NCBI RefSeq assembly: GCF_000189635.1
Contig: NW_002476407.1
Coordinates: 913,501-977,500 of the forward strand
DNA length: 64,000 nucleotides
Direction of reading: 5' to 3'
DNA from: Tetrahymena thermophila SB210
Lineage: Eukaryota > Ciliophora > Oligohymenophorea > Hymenostomatida > Tetrahymenidae
The notes under the pieces are model-generated. The model did not search any database and was not told the DNA's origin. It was given only the letters and a program-made list of their open reading frames with translations. Below are positions 51,901 through 62,253 of this stretch, in pieces. The translations under genes were made by a program, and so were the position numbers. Position 1 is the first letter of the stretch. Each line of letters begins with the position of its first letter.

Positions 51901-52140
51901 ATCATATTTATTTTTCACATCTTACGACTCTTTAAAAAATTTTCCCAATTATTCTTTCACATTTTCAAATTCACCTATAACATTTTCTCCAATTTCTTAT
52001 ATGGAATATTGTTAAAGTTGTTCTAATGTTAAGAAACCATTTGACATATTTTGGTCTCCTTCTTTATTTAAAATCTCCATGATAATTCTATTCTGATCAT
52101 AAAGAGTTTAAGATTGAGGATTATTCTAATCCATATTCAT
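48877..52140 (-). CDS. Large Gln/Asn-rich protein, 1087 residues, unrecognised family
   Basis: A single uninterrupted frame of 1088 codons, ATG 52138-52140 to TGA 48877-48879. An in-frame ATG at 52249-52251 would add 37 residues and lies in a conserved flank. A globular part (~1-720) has a hydrophobic F-L-L-G-Y-A-F-Q-F-S-Q-K segment, V-V-V-P-Y-L-R-I-G and Y-G-G-H-F-F-N-I-F-W-K-N. These match L-L-G-Y-A-F-L-F-S-Q-K, V-I-V-P-Y-L-R-F-G and P-G-G-L-I-Y-N-S-F-W-K-N in the neighbour at 52490-55481. A basic K-K-I-K-K-A-K-K-S-Y-K-R patch (possible nuclear localisation signal) precedes Gln-rich and acidic tracts, one of them a polyglutamine run encoded by TAA repeats near 48960. No enzyme motif is recognised. 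Confidence 0.78.
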
Positions 52141-52269
52141 TATTATATTTCCGACTTGTTTTTCTAACCTTTTTTATATTAAAACCCTATTATATTAATT
52201 GTTTTTTCTATGTTATAATTACTGTGTTTTTTCACTATAATAATTTTTCATTTTTTTTAAATTGAATTA

Positions 52270-52380
52270 AAATCAATCATTCAATAATAAAAATATAATT
52301 TTTATTTTTTTTTTATTTTTGTTTTTATTTTTTTTTTTTAATGTTTGTTTTTTTTATTTGTTTTTTTTTTGTTTTTTTAA
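52270..52380. repeat. Shared 5'-flank block, copy 3
   Basis: T-rich block (52288-52380) similar to copies 1 and 2, preceded by ATCAATCATTCAATAATAA, which also occurs at 55676-55694. It lies upstream of the 1087-aa gene (minus). Confidence 0.8.
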
Positions 52381-52405
52381 ATTAAAGAAATAATCAAATT
52401 CCCAT

Positions 52406-52420
52406 CTCAGGAAAAGATCA
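52406..52420. promoter_or_regulatory. Second copy of the 15-bp word CTCAGGAAAAGATCA
   Basis: Exact copy of 47809-47823, in the equivalent position between two minus-strand genes of the cluster. Confidence 0.5.
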
Positions 52421-52489
52421 TATTTTCATATAAAATTTTATTTTAATTTTTAAAATTTGAAATGTAAAGAAATAAGAATTGGGTGCGGA

Positions 52490-55481
52490 TCATTATCTGT
52501 TTTGGTTGAAGATGTTGTTATTGATGCCGGATAATTGTAAATTCTATGCTTAGAAGTTCTACTAATATACGTTTTAGTAAATATAATGCGGAACATAATA
52601 ATAAGCTTACTACCCTGGAGCTTAATTATATGTAATATATTACGGTTGAATTTACTATATGGCTATAGGATATTAATAATATATAATATTCTAATACGGA
52701 GCAGGCTAGAATTAAACTTGATTATATATGTTATATTGTTAAGGTGGAGGGGCGTATTGTTGAGTTTACCCATAAAGATTTTATTAGTTGAAAGTTGTAC
52801 TAGAAATGAAGCTATTGTAATTAATATTATTTTAAGTTTGTATTCTATCTTAAGAAAATACATAAGATCCCATCGTATCATTTTAAATCATATTTTCTTA
52901 TTGATCTTAACCTTAATATTAAATTTAATTTTAATTTTACTCTTCTTCTTCATTTTAGTTTTCTTACTCTTTTTTTTATTTCTTTTTGAGTTTTTCAGAA
53001 TTCTTTTCATTCTTTGAAGCCTGATTCTTTCTCTTTTTATTCAATTCAGTCTTTTTCTGTTTTTAGCCGCTCGAACCATTGATATTAATTTTATCGGATT
53101 TATTTTCATCGAGATTATTTTCATCAAGATCAATTTAAATTTCATTTCCTAATTATTAATTTTCACTGTTTAAATTTAATAATTCATCGATAAGTTTCAG
53201 TCCTTATTAATCAAATATGTTTTATTCCTAAATCTCTTCTTCAGCTGAAAATTAAATTTATATTTAATTATTTTTGCTCATTTTTTTCAAATTGTATCTT
53301 TTTTTTTTGGAAGCCTTTCGAATTTCTACTTTTTCTTTTCCAATATTTTCTTTTCTTCCTAAATTTCTGTCATAAAACTTATAGTATTGAAATCTATCTT
53401 CTTTTGAAAATATTAATTATTCATCTTCTTAAAATTTTTCATGCGGTTCTATATTCCCTTACAAAATTAAATCAAATCTTCCAATTTATGATTTCGAACA
53501 TTTATTTTCCATTTAAATTTATTTTGTCTTAATTTATAACAGATTATTTTATCTTTCTTAAAATGTGAAAATATTAATTTTAACTTAATTATTAACTCTT
53601 TGAACTTTATCTATACATTCGAACAATGATGATCTCTTGAATTTGAAATAGTTTTATTTTACTAATTTTACATCATTTTAAATTTAAATTCTATCTAAGA
53701 AGAATCTTTCTATAATGAAAGAAATAGAAATTAAAAATTCTTAGTTTATATACTTGCATTAGTAAATATAAAACTTTGCCTACTCTTGGAATAAATAATT
53801 CTGGAATAATCTTTATTGCTCAGAATTATACAAATTACCTTCTTTTATTCTTTTTTCATGATCAATTATTCTGCAGAAATAATAAGCCATTTGCAGTTAC
53901 AGACTTTGTATGTTACCATATGGGTCTTATAGTACATTTTTCCAAAATGAATTATAAATTAAACCCCCTGGACAAACTTTAATTGTATATGGCATCATTA
54001 AATGACTATTTTCAAGTTTATTCTAAAGTAAAATTTTATCATCAGATATAATACCGCCTTATCTATAGATTTTCTTATCAGTAGAGCCACTAACATTAAA
54101 AGATAGAAATTAAAATATTTTATAAATAGTTTGAGAAGTATTCTAATGTTATTAATTAAATTGGTAATCGCCGAAACGTAAATATGGAACGATTACAGGA
54201 TATATATATGTTTATTCATTCTGTTTGCTGAAATCGAAGAATAATCCTACTTCTCTTTAAAATTTCTAAATTAAATAAGAAACATCGCAATCTTTTACAT
54301 CATGCTCTGATTCAATCAAAGGAATCATTTATTAAATCTATTCTATAATTCCATTTTATTCTAAATTTTTGAAATTTACCTTAGAAACAATATTTCCTAG
54401 TTGGACTTAGAAATTAACAATGTCTTGGAGTATCATTTTTTATAGAATATTAACTCTATTTATGCTTTCGAATTTGTTGATATTTTGTTGGATGATATTT
54501 AAACCTAGAAAATAAACTTCTGCGTAGCTAGTTATTTTCATATCATCTTTTTAATCTATTACGCTCAACAAGTATTCTTTTTTAAACATATTATATTATA
54601 ATAATGTTTAAATTTTTTAATGTCTGTTTAAATTTTCGAATTCTTCCCTGCCAATGAAATGATTCAACTTCATAAAATATTCATTTTTCTATTCTTATGA
54701 AGTAATGTTTTAAGTTTTTTCTTTTCTTCCGTCCAATAAGTCCTCCATTATTTATTATTTTTGAGAAAACAGAAAAGCATAACCTAATAGAAAACATAAG
54801 AAAAAGAAATGTTTTTTTGATATTAAAGATTTTTAAGCTTCGTTATTAGATTAAGATTATAATACTTTATAAATCTATTTGAAGAAAATTTGAATAACAG
54901 CAAAATCTTCTATCTTTAATACTTTATCATTGTCTTCAGGATTTTATAGTGTTTCGATTATTCTGTCTGCAATATTTACAAATTTGTCATCCAGCTTAAA
55001 TTACTATAGAAGATTATTATTATCTGAGTTCAGGAATATACTTTACGTTATTGATATTGCTTTCTTTCTTCATAAAATCTTGGATTATATCTCCGAATAA
55101 TTTAACATATTAGAAATTCTCCTTGACATTAAATATTTCTTGTTTTCTAAAATCTTAGTGTATGTTTTTATTTTAATTATCATTATACTTAATAATGAAG
55201 AAAAATTCAGATTTTTTAATTATGAAGTCTATAATTTCTTGATTGCTAGGTGGATTTTAAGATCTCTCCTTATACCATTGCTAATACTCAACTAGAGATG
55301 AATCCAATCTGCTACATTAGTTGAGATAGTTGAAAACTTTTCCTATTTTTTCTTATTATAATTTTAGTTGGAAATTATTGTTTTACAATTCTTATTCCAT
55401 GTTCATTTTAATATTTGTATCTAGCAAGAAACCTATATGTCCCTTATAATCAGAATTCTTATATGATTCTGGTTATTACAT
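52490..55481 (-). CDS. Large Gln-rich protein, 982 residues, same unrecognised family
   Basis: Exons 55047-55481 and 52490-55003, separated by a 43-bp GT..AG intron (55004-55046), give 983 codons ending at TGA 52490-52492. Without the intron the frame ends in TGA at 54987-54989, so splicing is required. The N-terminal ~130 residues match the 236-aa gene. The central ~600 residues match the 1087-aa gene at several conserved segments (L-L-G-Y-A-F, V-P-Y-L-R, S-F-W-K-N-V-L). There is then a Lys-rich basic stretch (K-K-K-R-Y-N-L-K-K and K-K-R-K-N-Q-A), which could be a nuclear signal, an acidic Glu/Gln block and a Gln/Tyr/Pro/Asn tail. No catalytic motif or membrane helix is recognised. Function unknown. 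Confidence 0.78.
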
Positions 55482-56944
55482 TTTGTATTTCTAGGTCGAT
55501 TATTCTTATGCTCGAACTATATTTTTCCTTCTTTTTCTTCTTAATTCTCTGTTCTTTCTTACTACTTATTTACTTTATTTTCATATAATTATTGTATTTT
55601 TCCACATTGATAATTTTTCAATTTTTTAAATTAAATTAAAATAATTTAAAATAAAAATAAAATCAATAAAAAAAATCAATCATTCAATAATAAAAATATA
55701 AACATTATTCATCATTAATATACTATTTTATAATATTATTGTTTTAATTTTATTCATAAAATAAAACAAACTCATATTATCTAGTTTTCTCATCATAATT
55801 ATAAACATATTTTATTTATTATAAATCCTAAATTTTCTCAACACAATATTCAAACTAGTTAAATTTATTTTACTGTATTTTAACTAAAATATTTTTAAAT
55901 ATTCTAACACAGAAACTGAAATCTTAAGATGAATATAAAAATATGAAATTTTATTTGTTATCATCTTTTTTAAAATTTGATAATTTATAATTAAATTTGC
56001 CATTATTTGAATCTTAAATTTATTACTCCTAGTAAATTATTTATACATTTAATTTTCAATGAAATCTGTCTAATATTTCTCATGCATGTAAAGCAAAGCG
56101 CTGTTTTTTATTTTTGTAAAAATACTTTACATATATAAATCAATTAAAAATTTGTTAAAAAGTTTTTAAAAAATGTAGCCCTCCAAGTGAAATGCTTGGA
56201 GGAAAAAAATTTGGTATGATAGGTCTTTGTTTCTAACCTATTAGCCTTAAAACTCTCCGATTGTAAAATTTCTCTTCATTTAAGCTTTTATCTTAGTTCC
56301 ATTAATATTTAATTAGATAAATTAATTTTGTTTTAAACTACACTCATAAAAATTTAATTAAAAGTATTTTTATTCCTTTTCATGTTTTGAGTAAATATTT
56401 TGTTTATTAATGCAGATCTTAAGTTAAATCATGTTAAAATTATTTTGTAAAGCTTTTCAAGTCATCATTTTTAATTTTTTAACTATAAAATTGTTGTATT
56501 TAAAAGTAATACTAATTTAATTTTTTACAAATAATTGTCAGTTAATTAATATGAAATCATCCAATTAAAATATATTCTTTTTTATTTTATTATTTATTTT
56601 TTCTGTAATGGTTTGCTTATAAAATGTATGTTTTTACTAAAAGTTACTTATTTTTAACTTTAGATAATTAAAAGTTAATTTATTCATTATCTTATTTTTT
56701 GTTTTGAATTAGAAATCTAATCTTTATTACTCTTCGCTTTTTAAAGAAAAAACATCAATCCATTCAAAATAAAAATCAACTACTTAATTTTTTAAAAATA
56801 TTTATTGAAAAATAGTTTGAAAGCAAATTAATAAAAAAGAAAAATTATGATTAGGATAAGTAAAAAACATAGTAATAAAAATTAAATTAATACTAGAATT
56901 AATTCAAAGTTATTTTAAGAATTTAATATTTTATTATAGCAATT
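55482..56944. other. AT-rich spacer with 5' flank of the cluster and a hairpin island
   Basis: The left end carries the 5' flank of the 982-aa gene, including ATCAATCATTCAATAATAA at 55676-55694 shared with 52273-52291. At 56171-56250 there is a short GC-richer island with two hairpins, listed separately. Otherwise featureless. Confidence 0.6.
56171..56250. ncRNA. Candidate structured RNA (two adjacent hairpins)
   Basis: Two perfect inverted repeats occur in a locally GC-richer patch of a gene-free spacer. CCTCCAAG (56180-56187) pairs with CTTGGAGG (56195-56202) over a 7-nt loop. ATAGGT (56219-56224) pairs with ACCTAT (56236-56241) over an 11-nt loop. No known ciliate RNA (telomerase, U6, SRP, tRNA) was recognised. 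It could also be a DNA-level site. Strand unknown. Confidence 0.35.
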
Positions 56945-57289
56945 AAATTAATCATATAAAAAATATAATCCTTTCAAAAGTATTTTTAGCATCAAAAATC
57001 AATGTAAATAGATGATGTTTTTTTTAAAGTCAAATTAATAAATAATAATTGCATGGTATTTTTTAGAAAACTTTAAAAAAATGTTTAAAACTTAGAAAAT
57101 AGAACTAATTTTTGGTTAGAATAAAATCACTAAAAATATGTATAAACAAAAACACATTTATGAGAGAAAGAGTTTTAATTATAAATAATCAATAAATGAT
57201 TCCTTTTTTGAATGTCAATAATTATAATTTTTTTTATTAGTTCTAAATCGAGTTTTTATTCCCCTTATCTTCAATTTTTAGATTTTGAT

Positions 57290-58015
57290 GCTTAATTTCC
57301 AAAAAAATAACTATTTGGTTATTCTAATCATTATTTTAAGCATCATTTATGATTTTTACTAAGCAATCAAATTACTCAGTTATTGGAGTTCTTCTTACAT
57401 CTTGTCTTTTTCAACAACAATCTGTTAAATATACTAGTCTTTTTCAACAAAAATTTGTTTATTTTCAGCAAGAATCTTATAATATTCAGCAAGATTCTGT
57501 AAATTCTGAGCAAGATTCCGTTTATTTTCAGCAACAATCTGTTCAATAAACTAGTCTTTTAGAGTGATAATCTAATCTTTTTGAGCAATTGAATGTTGTT
57601 TTTCAACAAGAAGCATGCTATATCCTTCAAAAGTCTTTAATAGTCTTTCGTTTTCAGCTTTAAAGTATTTTTTAAAAATATTTTTTTTAATATATTTGAT
57701 CTTCTTGTTTACTTTGCATTTTTGGAAAAAATAAGTTAATATTGTTATTTTTTTATTTCAAATCAATTATATGTAAAATTTTACAGATAATTCCTTGATG
57801 ATGAGCAAAATTCACTCTTATAAAGTTCTAGTTTTTTAAATTATTAAAATATTTTATGAGTCTAAACCTCATTATTAAAGTTAAATATTGAGGTTTAATA
57901 GAATCTTAAGTTGCAGAAGTCTAACCAGCTTATTAGTCTTAATTCTTATATTTAATTATTCTTTTGAGGAGAATTCACCTATAGAGACTAACACTGTTCT
58001 TCTTTACACTATCCT
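57290..58015 (-). pseudogene. Copy 1 of the coiled-coil gene, start region decayed
   Basis: This is the homologue of 58469-59270. The coiled-coil exon is open (about 57345-57680 on the minus strand: repeats of E-Q-I-V-A-E-N, Q-N-L-A, K-I-L-A-E-N-K). At the position of the copy 2 start codon, however, the ATG has become AGG-like (GCTCAGGATAG against GCTCATGGATA). The first exon also has a deletion and an in-frame TGA within 15 codons. The coil repeat here has fewer and more diverged units. It is most likely a pseudogene; an alternative upstream start or expression of the coil exon alone cannot be excluded. Confidence 0.55.
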
Positions 58016-58468
58016 GAGCAAAAATATTCTAAAAAAATTTTAAATAGGGATTTTTATAATGGCAAAATTATTAATATAAAAAAAAGAAGCCTTTTAAAAT
58101 AAATTTTTGTTTTCAAAAATAAATTTAAATAGATGATTTTTTAATTAAAGTATAATTCTTTTTAATTAAAATAATAATTACATGGTATTTTTTAGAAAAC
58201 TTAAAAAAAAATATTTAAAATTGAAATAAAGTAGAACTAATGTTTGATTGGAATGAGATCAATAAAAATATGTAGATAAAAAAACATATTAATACATGAG
58301 CACAAAAATTTTCTTTTAATAAACAATCAATAAATGAAGCTTTGTTTTTTTAATGTCAATAATCATAATATTTTGATTAGTTCTAAGTCAAGTTTTGATA
58401 TCCCTTAGCTTAAATTTTTAGATTCTGATGCTTCATTTTTAGAAAGATTAGCAACTTTGTAGTTCTAA

Positions 58469-59270
58469 TCATTATTGGTTTTAGGTATTTTACTAAGCAA
58501 TCAAATTACTCAGTGATTGGATTTCTTTTTCTTTTTCAACAACAATCTGTTAAACCTACTAATTTACAGCAACAATATCGTTTTTTTCAGCAGCCTAGTT
58601 TTTTTCAGCAAGAATCCGTTCCAGCTTGTTTTTTTCAGCAAGAATCTGTTCCAGCTTGTTTTTTCCAGCAAGAATCTGTTCAAACTACTTGTTTTATTCA
58701 GCAAGAATCTGTTCAAACTACTTGTTTTATTCAGCAAGAATCTGTTTAAACTCCTTGTTTTATTCAGCAAGAATCTGTTCAAACTACTTGTTTTCTTCAA
58801 GAATCTGTTCAATCAACTTTTTTTATTAAGCAATAGTTTCTTCGTGTTCAACAATAGTCTTGCTAAACTCGGATTATTTATTTGCTAGAGCTTGGTTTTC
58901 CTATTTCAGATACTTTATTTAAATATATTTTATATAATTTTGTTAACTTTGCATTTTTGGAAAAATTTTGTTAATATTATTATTTTTTTACATCAGATTA
59001 ATTATTTATAAAATTTTACTTAAATTTCTTCTTATGAAGTTAGTGAAGTACTAGAGGAGGATTTTAACTATTTAAATTATTAAAAAATTTTAAGTGTGTA
59101 AACCTAATTATTAAAGTTACGGCTTGAGTTTAATTAGTATAAGAAGCTTCTTAAGGCTAACCACTTTATGAGCCTTAATTCCCACTACTTAATTATTCTT
59201 TTGAGGAGTTTTAACCTTCAGAGGCTGTACTACAATTGGTACTATCATTAGTCATCTGTACATTATCCAT
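58469..59270 (-). CDS. Small coiled-coil protein with 11-residue (hendecad) repeats
   Basis: ATG at 59268-59270; exons 59121-59270, 59020-59067 and 58469-58912 join in frame, 213 residues, TGA at 58469-58471. The N-terminal ~65 residues are Ser/Gln/Thr-rich. The third exon is one long coiled coil with five or six near-perfect units of the form E-Q-I-L-A-E-Q-N-K-Q-F (11 residues) or E-Q-I-L-A-E-K-N-K-L (10 residues). These are encoded by a 30/33-bp minisatellite (about 58600-58815). Hendecads favour a straight, right-handed or untwisted coil. A 29-bp GT..AG segment (58465-58493) could replace the last codons with a further exon matching a similar peptide in copy 1. No family is recognised. The opposite strand is also open but gives a low-complexity F-Q-Q-E-S-V repeat, which I consider a shadow. 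Confidence 0.6.
58600..58815. repeat. 30/33-bp coding minisatellite
   Basis: Six to seven units carrying CAGCAAGAATCTGTTC on the plus strand, spaced 30 or 33 bp. It lies inside the coil exon of the minus-strand gene; the unit change is always a multiple of three. Confidence 0.92.
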
Positions 59271-60258
59271 GAGCAAAAATATTCTAAGAAAATTTAAAAT
59301 AAGAATTTTTATTTGATAATGATAATTTTTATTTTTGATAATTTAGGAGAGGGGGGGGGTACGAAAAAATTTTTTTTTTAATTTTAAAAATTTTAGCATA
59401 TTAAAATTAACCTTGCTATGCTACCTAAAAAAAAACTTTTTTTTCGTACCCCCCCTTAATTATTTATTATAAACTTTCGATAGTGATTGATTAATTTTAA
59501 AGATAAATATTTTTGAAAAAATTCTTTCAATAAATATTATTAATCAAAATTTAAAAGACACACTAAAATGAACAAAATCCTTGTTGTATCTTTTTTAGAT
59601 ACAATAAGTAGAAATAAGAAAGTGTAATTAAATTTAATTGAATAAAAATATAAAAAAGAAAATGATAAAATAAGCACATGAAATAAAGGAAAAAAATGTT
59701 ATCCTACCAACTTATTCCAAAGATTTTTCTAATTTTATATTAGAAGAAAGACTTTCTTATTAAAATATTTTTTTCAAATATCTATTTTTTAATCATTTTA
59801 TCAAGTATACATTTATATTAATTTGTTCTATGGAAGAAATCATACTTGCTCAAATATTTTTTCCCTTAAATTTTTCAAATAATAATTTTATCTCAATACA
59901 TTTTTTATTATTTTGTTATATGAAGAAAATCATTCTAGCTAAATATTTTTCACATACATGTTTTTTAAAAATTATCTATTATAAAAATTTTTTTTACATC
60001 GAAAAATTCATTCCACTAAATTTATAAAGATGACAATAAAAAATAAAAAACAATATAGTAATAAAATATTTAATAAAAATCAGATAAACTTACTTACAGT
60101 TAATATATCATATCTAAAATCATAATGAATGTGATTTAATTGTTTTATTTTCTGAAATATAAATTTTATATGTATATTACTTAATTATTTTTTATTATTT
60201 GTTAGTTAATTAATTAACACAAGTTATTCTTAAAGATTTTTACATATTTATTTTCCAA
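59271..60258. other. Spacer with a foldback element
   Basis: Divergent upstream region of the coiled-coil gene (-) and the membrane gene (+). Contains the foldback at 59351-59455. An open stretch at 59830-60027 is AT-driven and not supported as a gene. Confidence 0.55.
59351..59455. repeat. G7/C7-ended inverted repeat (foldback, ~105 bp)
   Basis: The left end reads a G run then TACGAAAAAA; the right end reads TTTTTTCGTA then CCCCCCC. It is a perfect inverted repeat of about 17 bp, continuing with poor A/T pairing. An inner pair TAGCATA (59394-59400) and TATGCTA (59417-59423) extends the fold. It is non-coding and the most G/C-run-like sequence in the window. Likely a miniature inverted-repeat element or a foldback; no clear target duplication. 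Confidence 0.8.
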
Positions 60259-61281
60259 ATGGAGTCTTAAATATAATAAGAGGATTAGGGGAATACTCTT
60301 TAACAACACCCATTTAGACCATAACATTAAGATATAAAATTATTTACTTTTTTGATTGATTCAGCAATTACAAATAGATACTATTTATTAATTGGCCTTT
60401 TTGCTCATTATGGAGTTGTAAGTCTCTACTTTACGCTTGCTCAGATGAAGAATGATTCAAAGTTAAATGAAAAAAATAAGAGCCACGCAAAAAAAAAATT
60501 TAAGATCACTATAATTGGATTATATTGGTGGTTTTTAGCTTCAGTAATAATAATTTTAAAAAGTTTTTATTTAATTTTCCTTTTTATTATAAAAAAGATT
60601 TTCTAGTTTGAATCATTTTTTTGGATATTATGGCTTATATTGATTGCTAAAACTTTATAGAATTATGATTATCTAATTAAGTATTTAGATATATTTAGTT
60701 GTGGAAATATAGGCTTTTTTGTGTATGCAATATAAAGTATGCTAAATATGTCTGGAATTGAAGTATAGCTATTATTGACCATTAATAGAAATTCATTTCA
60801 TTTATTTTTTTTAATTTCATACAAAAAAAACTAAAACTCTAGCAATATTCAATTTACAATGTCGTCTAACTTTATATGTTATTATTATAAAAATATAGAT
60901 ATTTGTCCCTTCAATATGTATTCTATTTTTTTTAGGACTCTTTAAGACAATAATGTAATAAATTTTATCCGAAAAATGATTTAAAATACAATTTCGTAAA
61001 ACTAGGCTAAGATTAGAGAGAACAACCTTCATAAGCAGAGTATGCTTTGGCTTCAGCGTAGGATACATAACTGCTTTAGTCTTACGTATTTTAATAGGAA
61101 AAAGACAAAAAATAAATATTTTTTTTTATAAGATAAATTATAAGGCTAATATTGGAAGGAACTAGAAGATGGTTATTTAATTTCTTTATTAGTTATTGGA
61201 TTTTTAGCCCACATTGTCCTAATTAGCTATTCGAAAGAAGATGGCAAATTATAATAAGAAGAAGAAAAGAAGAACAATTGA
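60259..61281 (+). CDS. Multi-span membrane protein of unknown function
   Basis: ATG at 60259-60261 to TGA at 61279-61281, 340 residues in one frame. The polar Gln-rich N-terminus (~45 residues) is followed by hydrophobic helices at about 60370-60440, 60510-60600, 60615-60665 and 60700-60750, and a final one at about 61165-61230. Between them is a Lys/Asn-rich stretch. The tail is K-E-D-G-K-L-Q-Q-E-E-E-K-K. Undetected introns may lie in the 60800-61130 part, where composition changes. No transporter or receptor signature is recognised. It may be the first part of a gene that continues into 61285-62253. Confidence 0.6.
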
Positions 61282-61284
61282 TGA

Positions 61285-62253
61285 ATAACCTAAGAATTTA
61301 GCTAAAAATATTTAATTATTAACTATTTATAGATCATATTCTTTTATAATTAATTACAATGTAATTTTTATAAAATCAAAACCAAATTATATTGATTTCG
61401 GCGTATTTATAATACAATTCTTACTCTTATATCAAATTTTAATTTTATATTCAAAATTAATTTTTCTAATTTACTTACGAACTTTTTTTCAATCAAATCA
61501 TAAAAAGTCAATAGAGAATTTCTTTTGCAAACTAAAATCATTAGCCAACTTGTTTACTCAAGATTTCTTTGTTTTTTATTTGAGAAGTGATTTTAAAAAT
61601 AATATTTATTTTTTATAGATTTTGCATTTGTTTTGATTTAATAAAATTTTTTATCATTTAAATTTCTTTTAATATTAATTTATTTTTTATTTGCTAGAAA
61701 AAAAATCCTTTATTATATTTATTTTTAATAGGGAATTCAATTCATTTTTTGATTTATAATATTTATTGTTGGGTTCTTGATTTTTGTTTATAAAATTTTA
61801 GCCACCCATTATTTATTAAAAGTAAAAAATCTAGGGAGTAATGATCTGTAAAGCGAAATGCGATTACTATTTGACAGCTTCCAGAATAAATATTATTTAG
61901 TTAGTACTAATGAATTCGTAAAGACTAAAATTAATTTCTTTTGAGAAACTAATTTAGTCCATTAAAAGAGATTGATCTTGATTTTAAAACTAATATTTTT
62001 AATAAAATATCAAGAGTGCATAATGTTTTTTTAGACTATTTTAGGAAGATAGATTTTATATTACAAATAAAAAATTATTCATTTAGTAAATGAAAACTTT
62101 TAGATTTTCCAATCTAAATATGTACAATACAAACAACAAAAAATAGATTGCAGTTTGAAAAATAGCGATATTCATAAATTTGTTTTCAAATTCTCTAACA
62201 AAAAAATAATAAAGTTAGCAATTAAATGTGTCTTCAAAAAAGAAAAAAAATGA
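61285..62253 (+). CDS. Probable membrane protein, exon structure unresolved
   Basis: Two long open stretches in the ciliate code suggest coding sequence. About 61285-61636 gives a helix F-I-I-Q-F-L-L-L-Y-Q-I-L-I-L-Y followed by a polar, Cys-containing segment. About 61750-62253 gives a helix F-I-V-G-F-L-I-F-V-Y-K-I-L, a polar segment, a second helix and a Lys-rich end at TGA 62251-62253. An in-frame TGA near 61940 must be removed by an intron; a GT..AG pair of about 59 bp fits. The junction between the two stretches is not determined. It could be a separate gene or the 3' part of the gene at 60259. Confidence 0.4.

Larger units (their letters stand above)
56945..59330. repeat. Direct tandem duplication of a ~1.1-1.25-kb unit containing a coiled-coil gene
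   Basis: Copy 1 (~56945-58065) and copy 2 (~58066-59330) share many ordered landmarks: CATGGTATTTTTTAGAAAAC at 57053 and 58183, AATAAATGA..., TTTTTAGATT-TGATGCTT, AAGCAATCAAATTACTCAG, TTTGCATTTTTGGAAAAA, and GAGCAAAAATATTCTAA at the right end. Copy 2 is longer because of expansion of an internal 30/33-bp minisatellite. Confidence 0.88.

Noticed and set aside
52586..53017. Plus-strand Ile/Leu-rich frame that looks like a membrane protein
   Set aside because: It is antisense to the Gln/Tyr/Pro tail of the 982-aa gene; the sense frame continues uninterrupted for hundreds of codons on both sides.
54987..54989. Premature TGA suggesting the 982-aa gene is a pseudogene
   Set aside because: A 43-bp GT..AG intron (55004-55046) restores the frame exactly and joins segments that are contiguous in the paralogue.
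58600..58815. CRISPR-like spaced repeats
   Set aside because: The units are directly abutting with no unique spacers, lie within a coding frame, and the organism is a ciliate; it is a coding minisatellite.
58517..58888. Plus-strand frames with repeated F-Q-Q-E-S-V units
   Set aside because: They are the complement of the minus-strand coiled-coil exon. The minus strand gives a classical Glu/Leu/Lys coil, a plausible start, phase-matched introns and a conserved partner copy, whereas the plus strand gives only low-complexity repeats.
59351..59359. G run considered as telomere or chromosome-end sequence
   Set aside because: It is a single G9 run with a complementary C7 run 95 bp away and no G4T2-type repeats, so it is an inverted repeat rather than a telomere.
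59830..60027. 65-codon plus-strand frame
   Set aside because: It reads as Phe/Ile/Lys/Asn-rich AT-driven sequence with no flanking coding signal or conservation that I can see.
61938..61940. TGA as selenocysteine codon
   Set aside because: No redox motif around it and no recognisable SECIS downstream; an intron explains it more simply.
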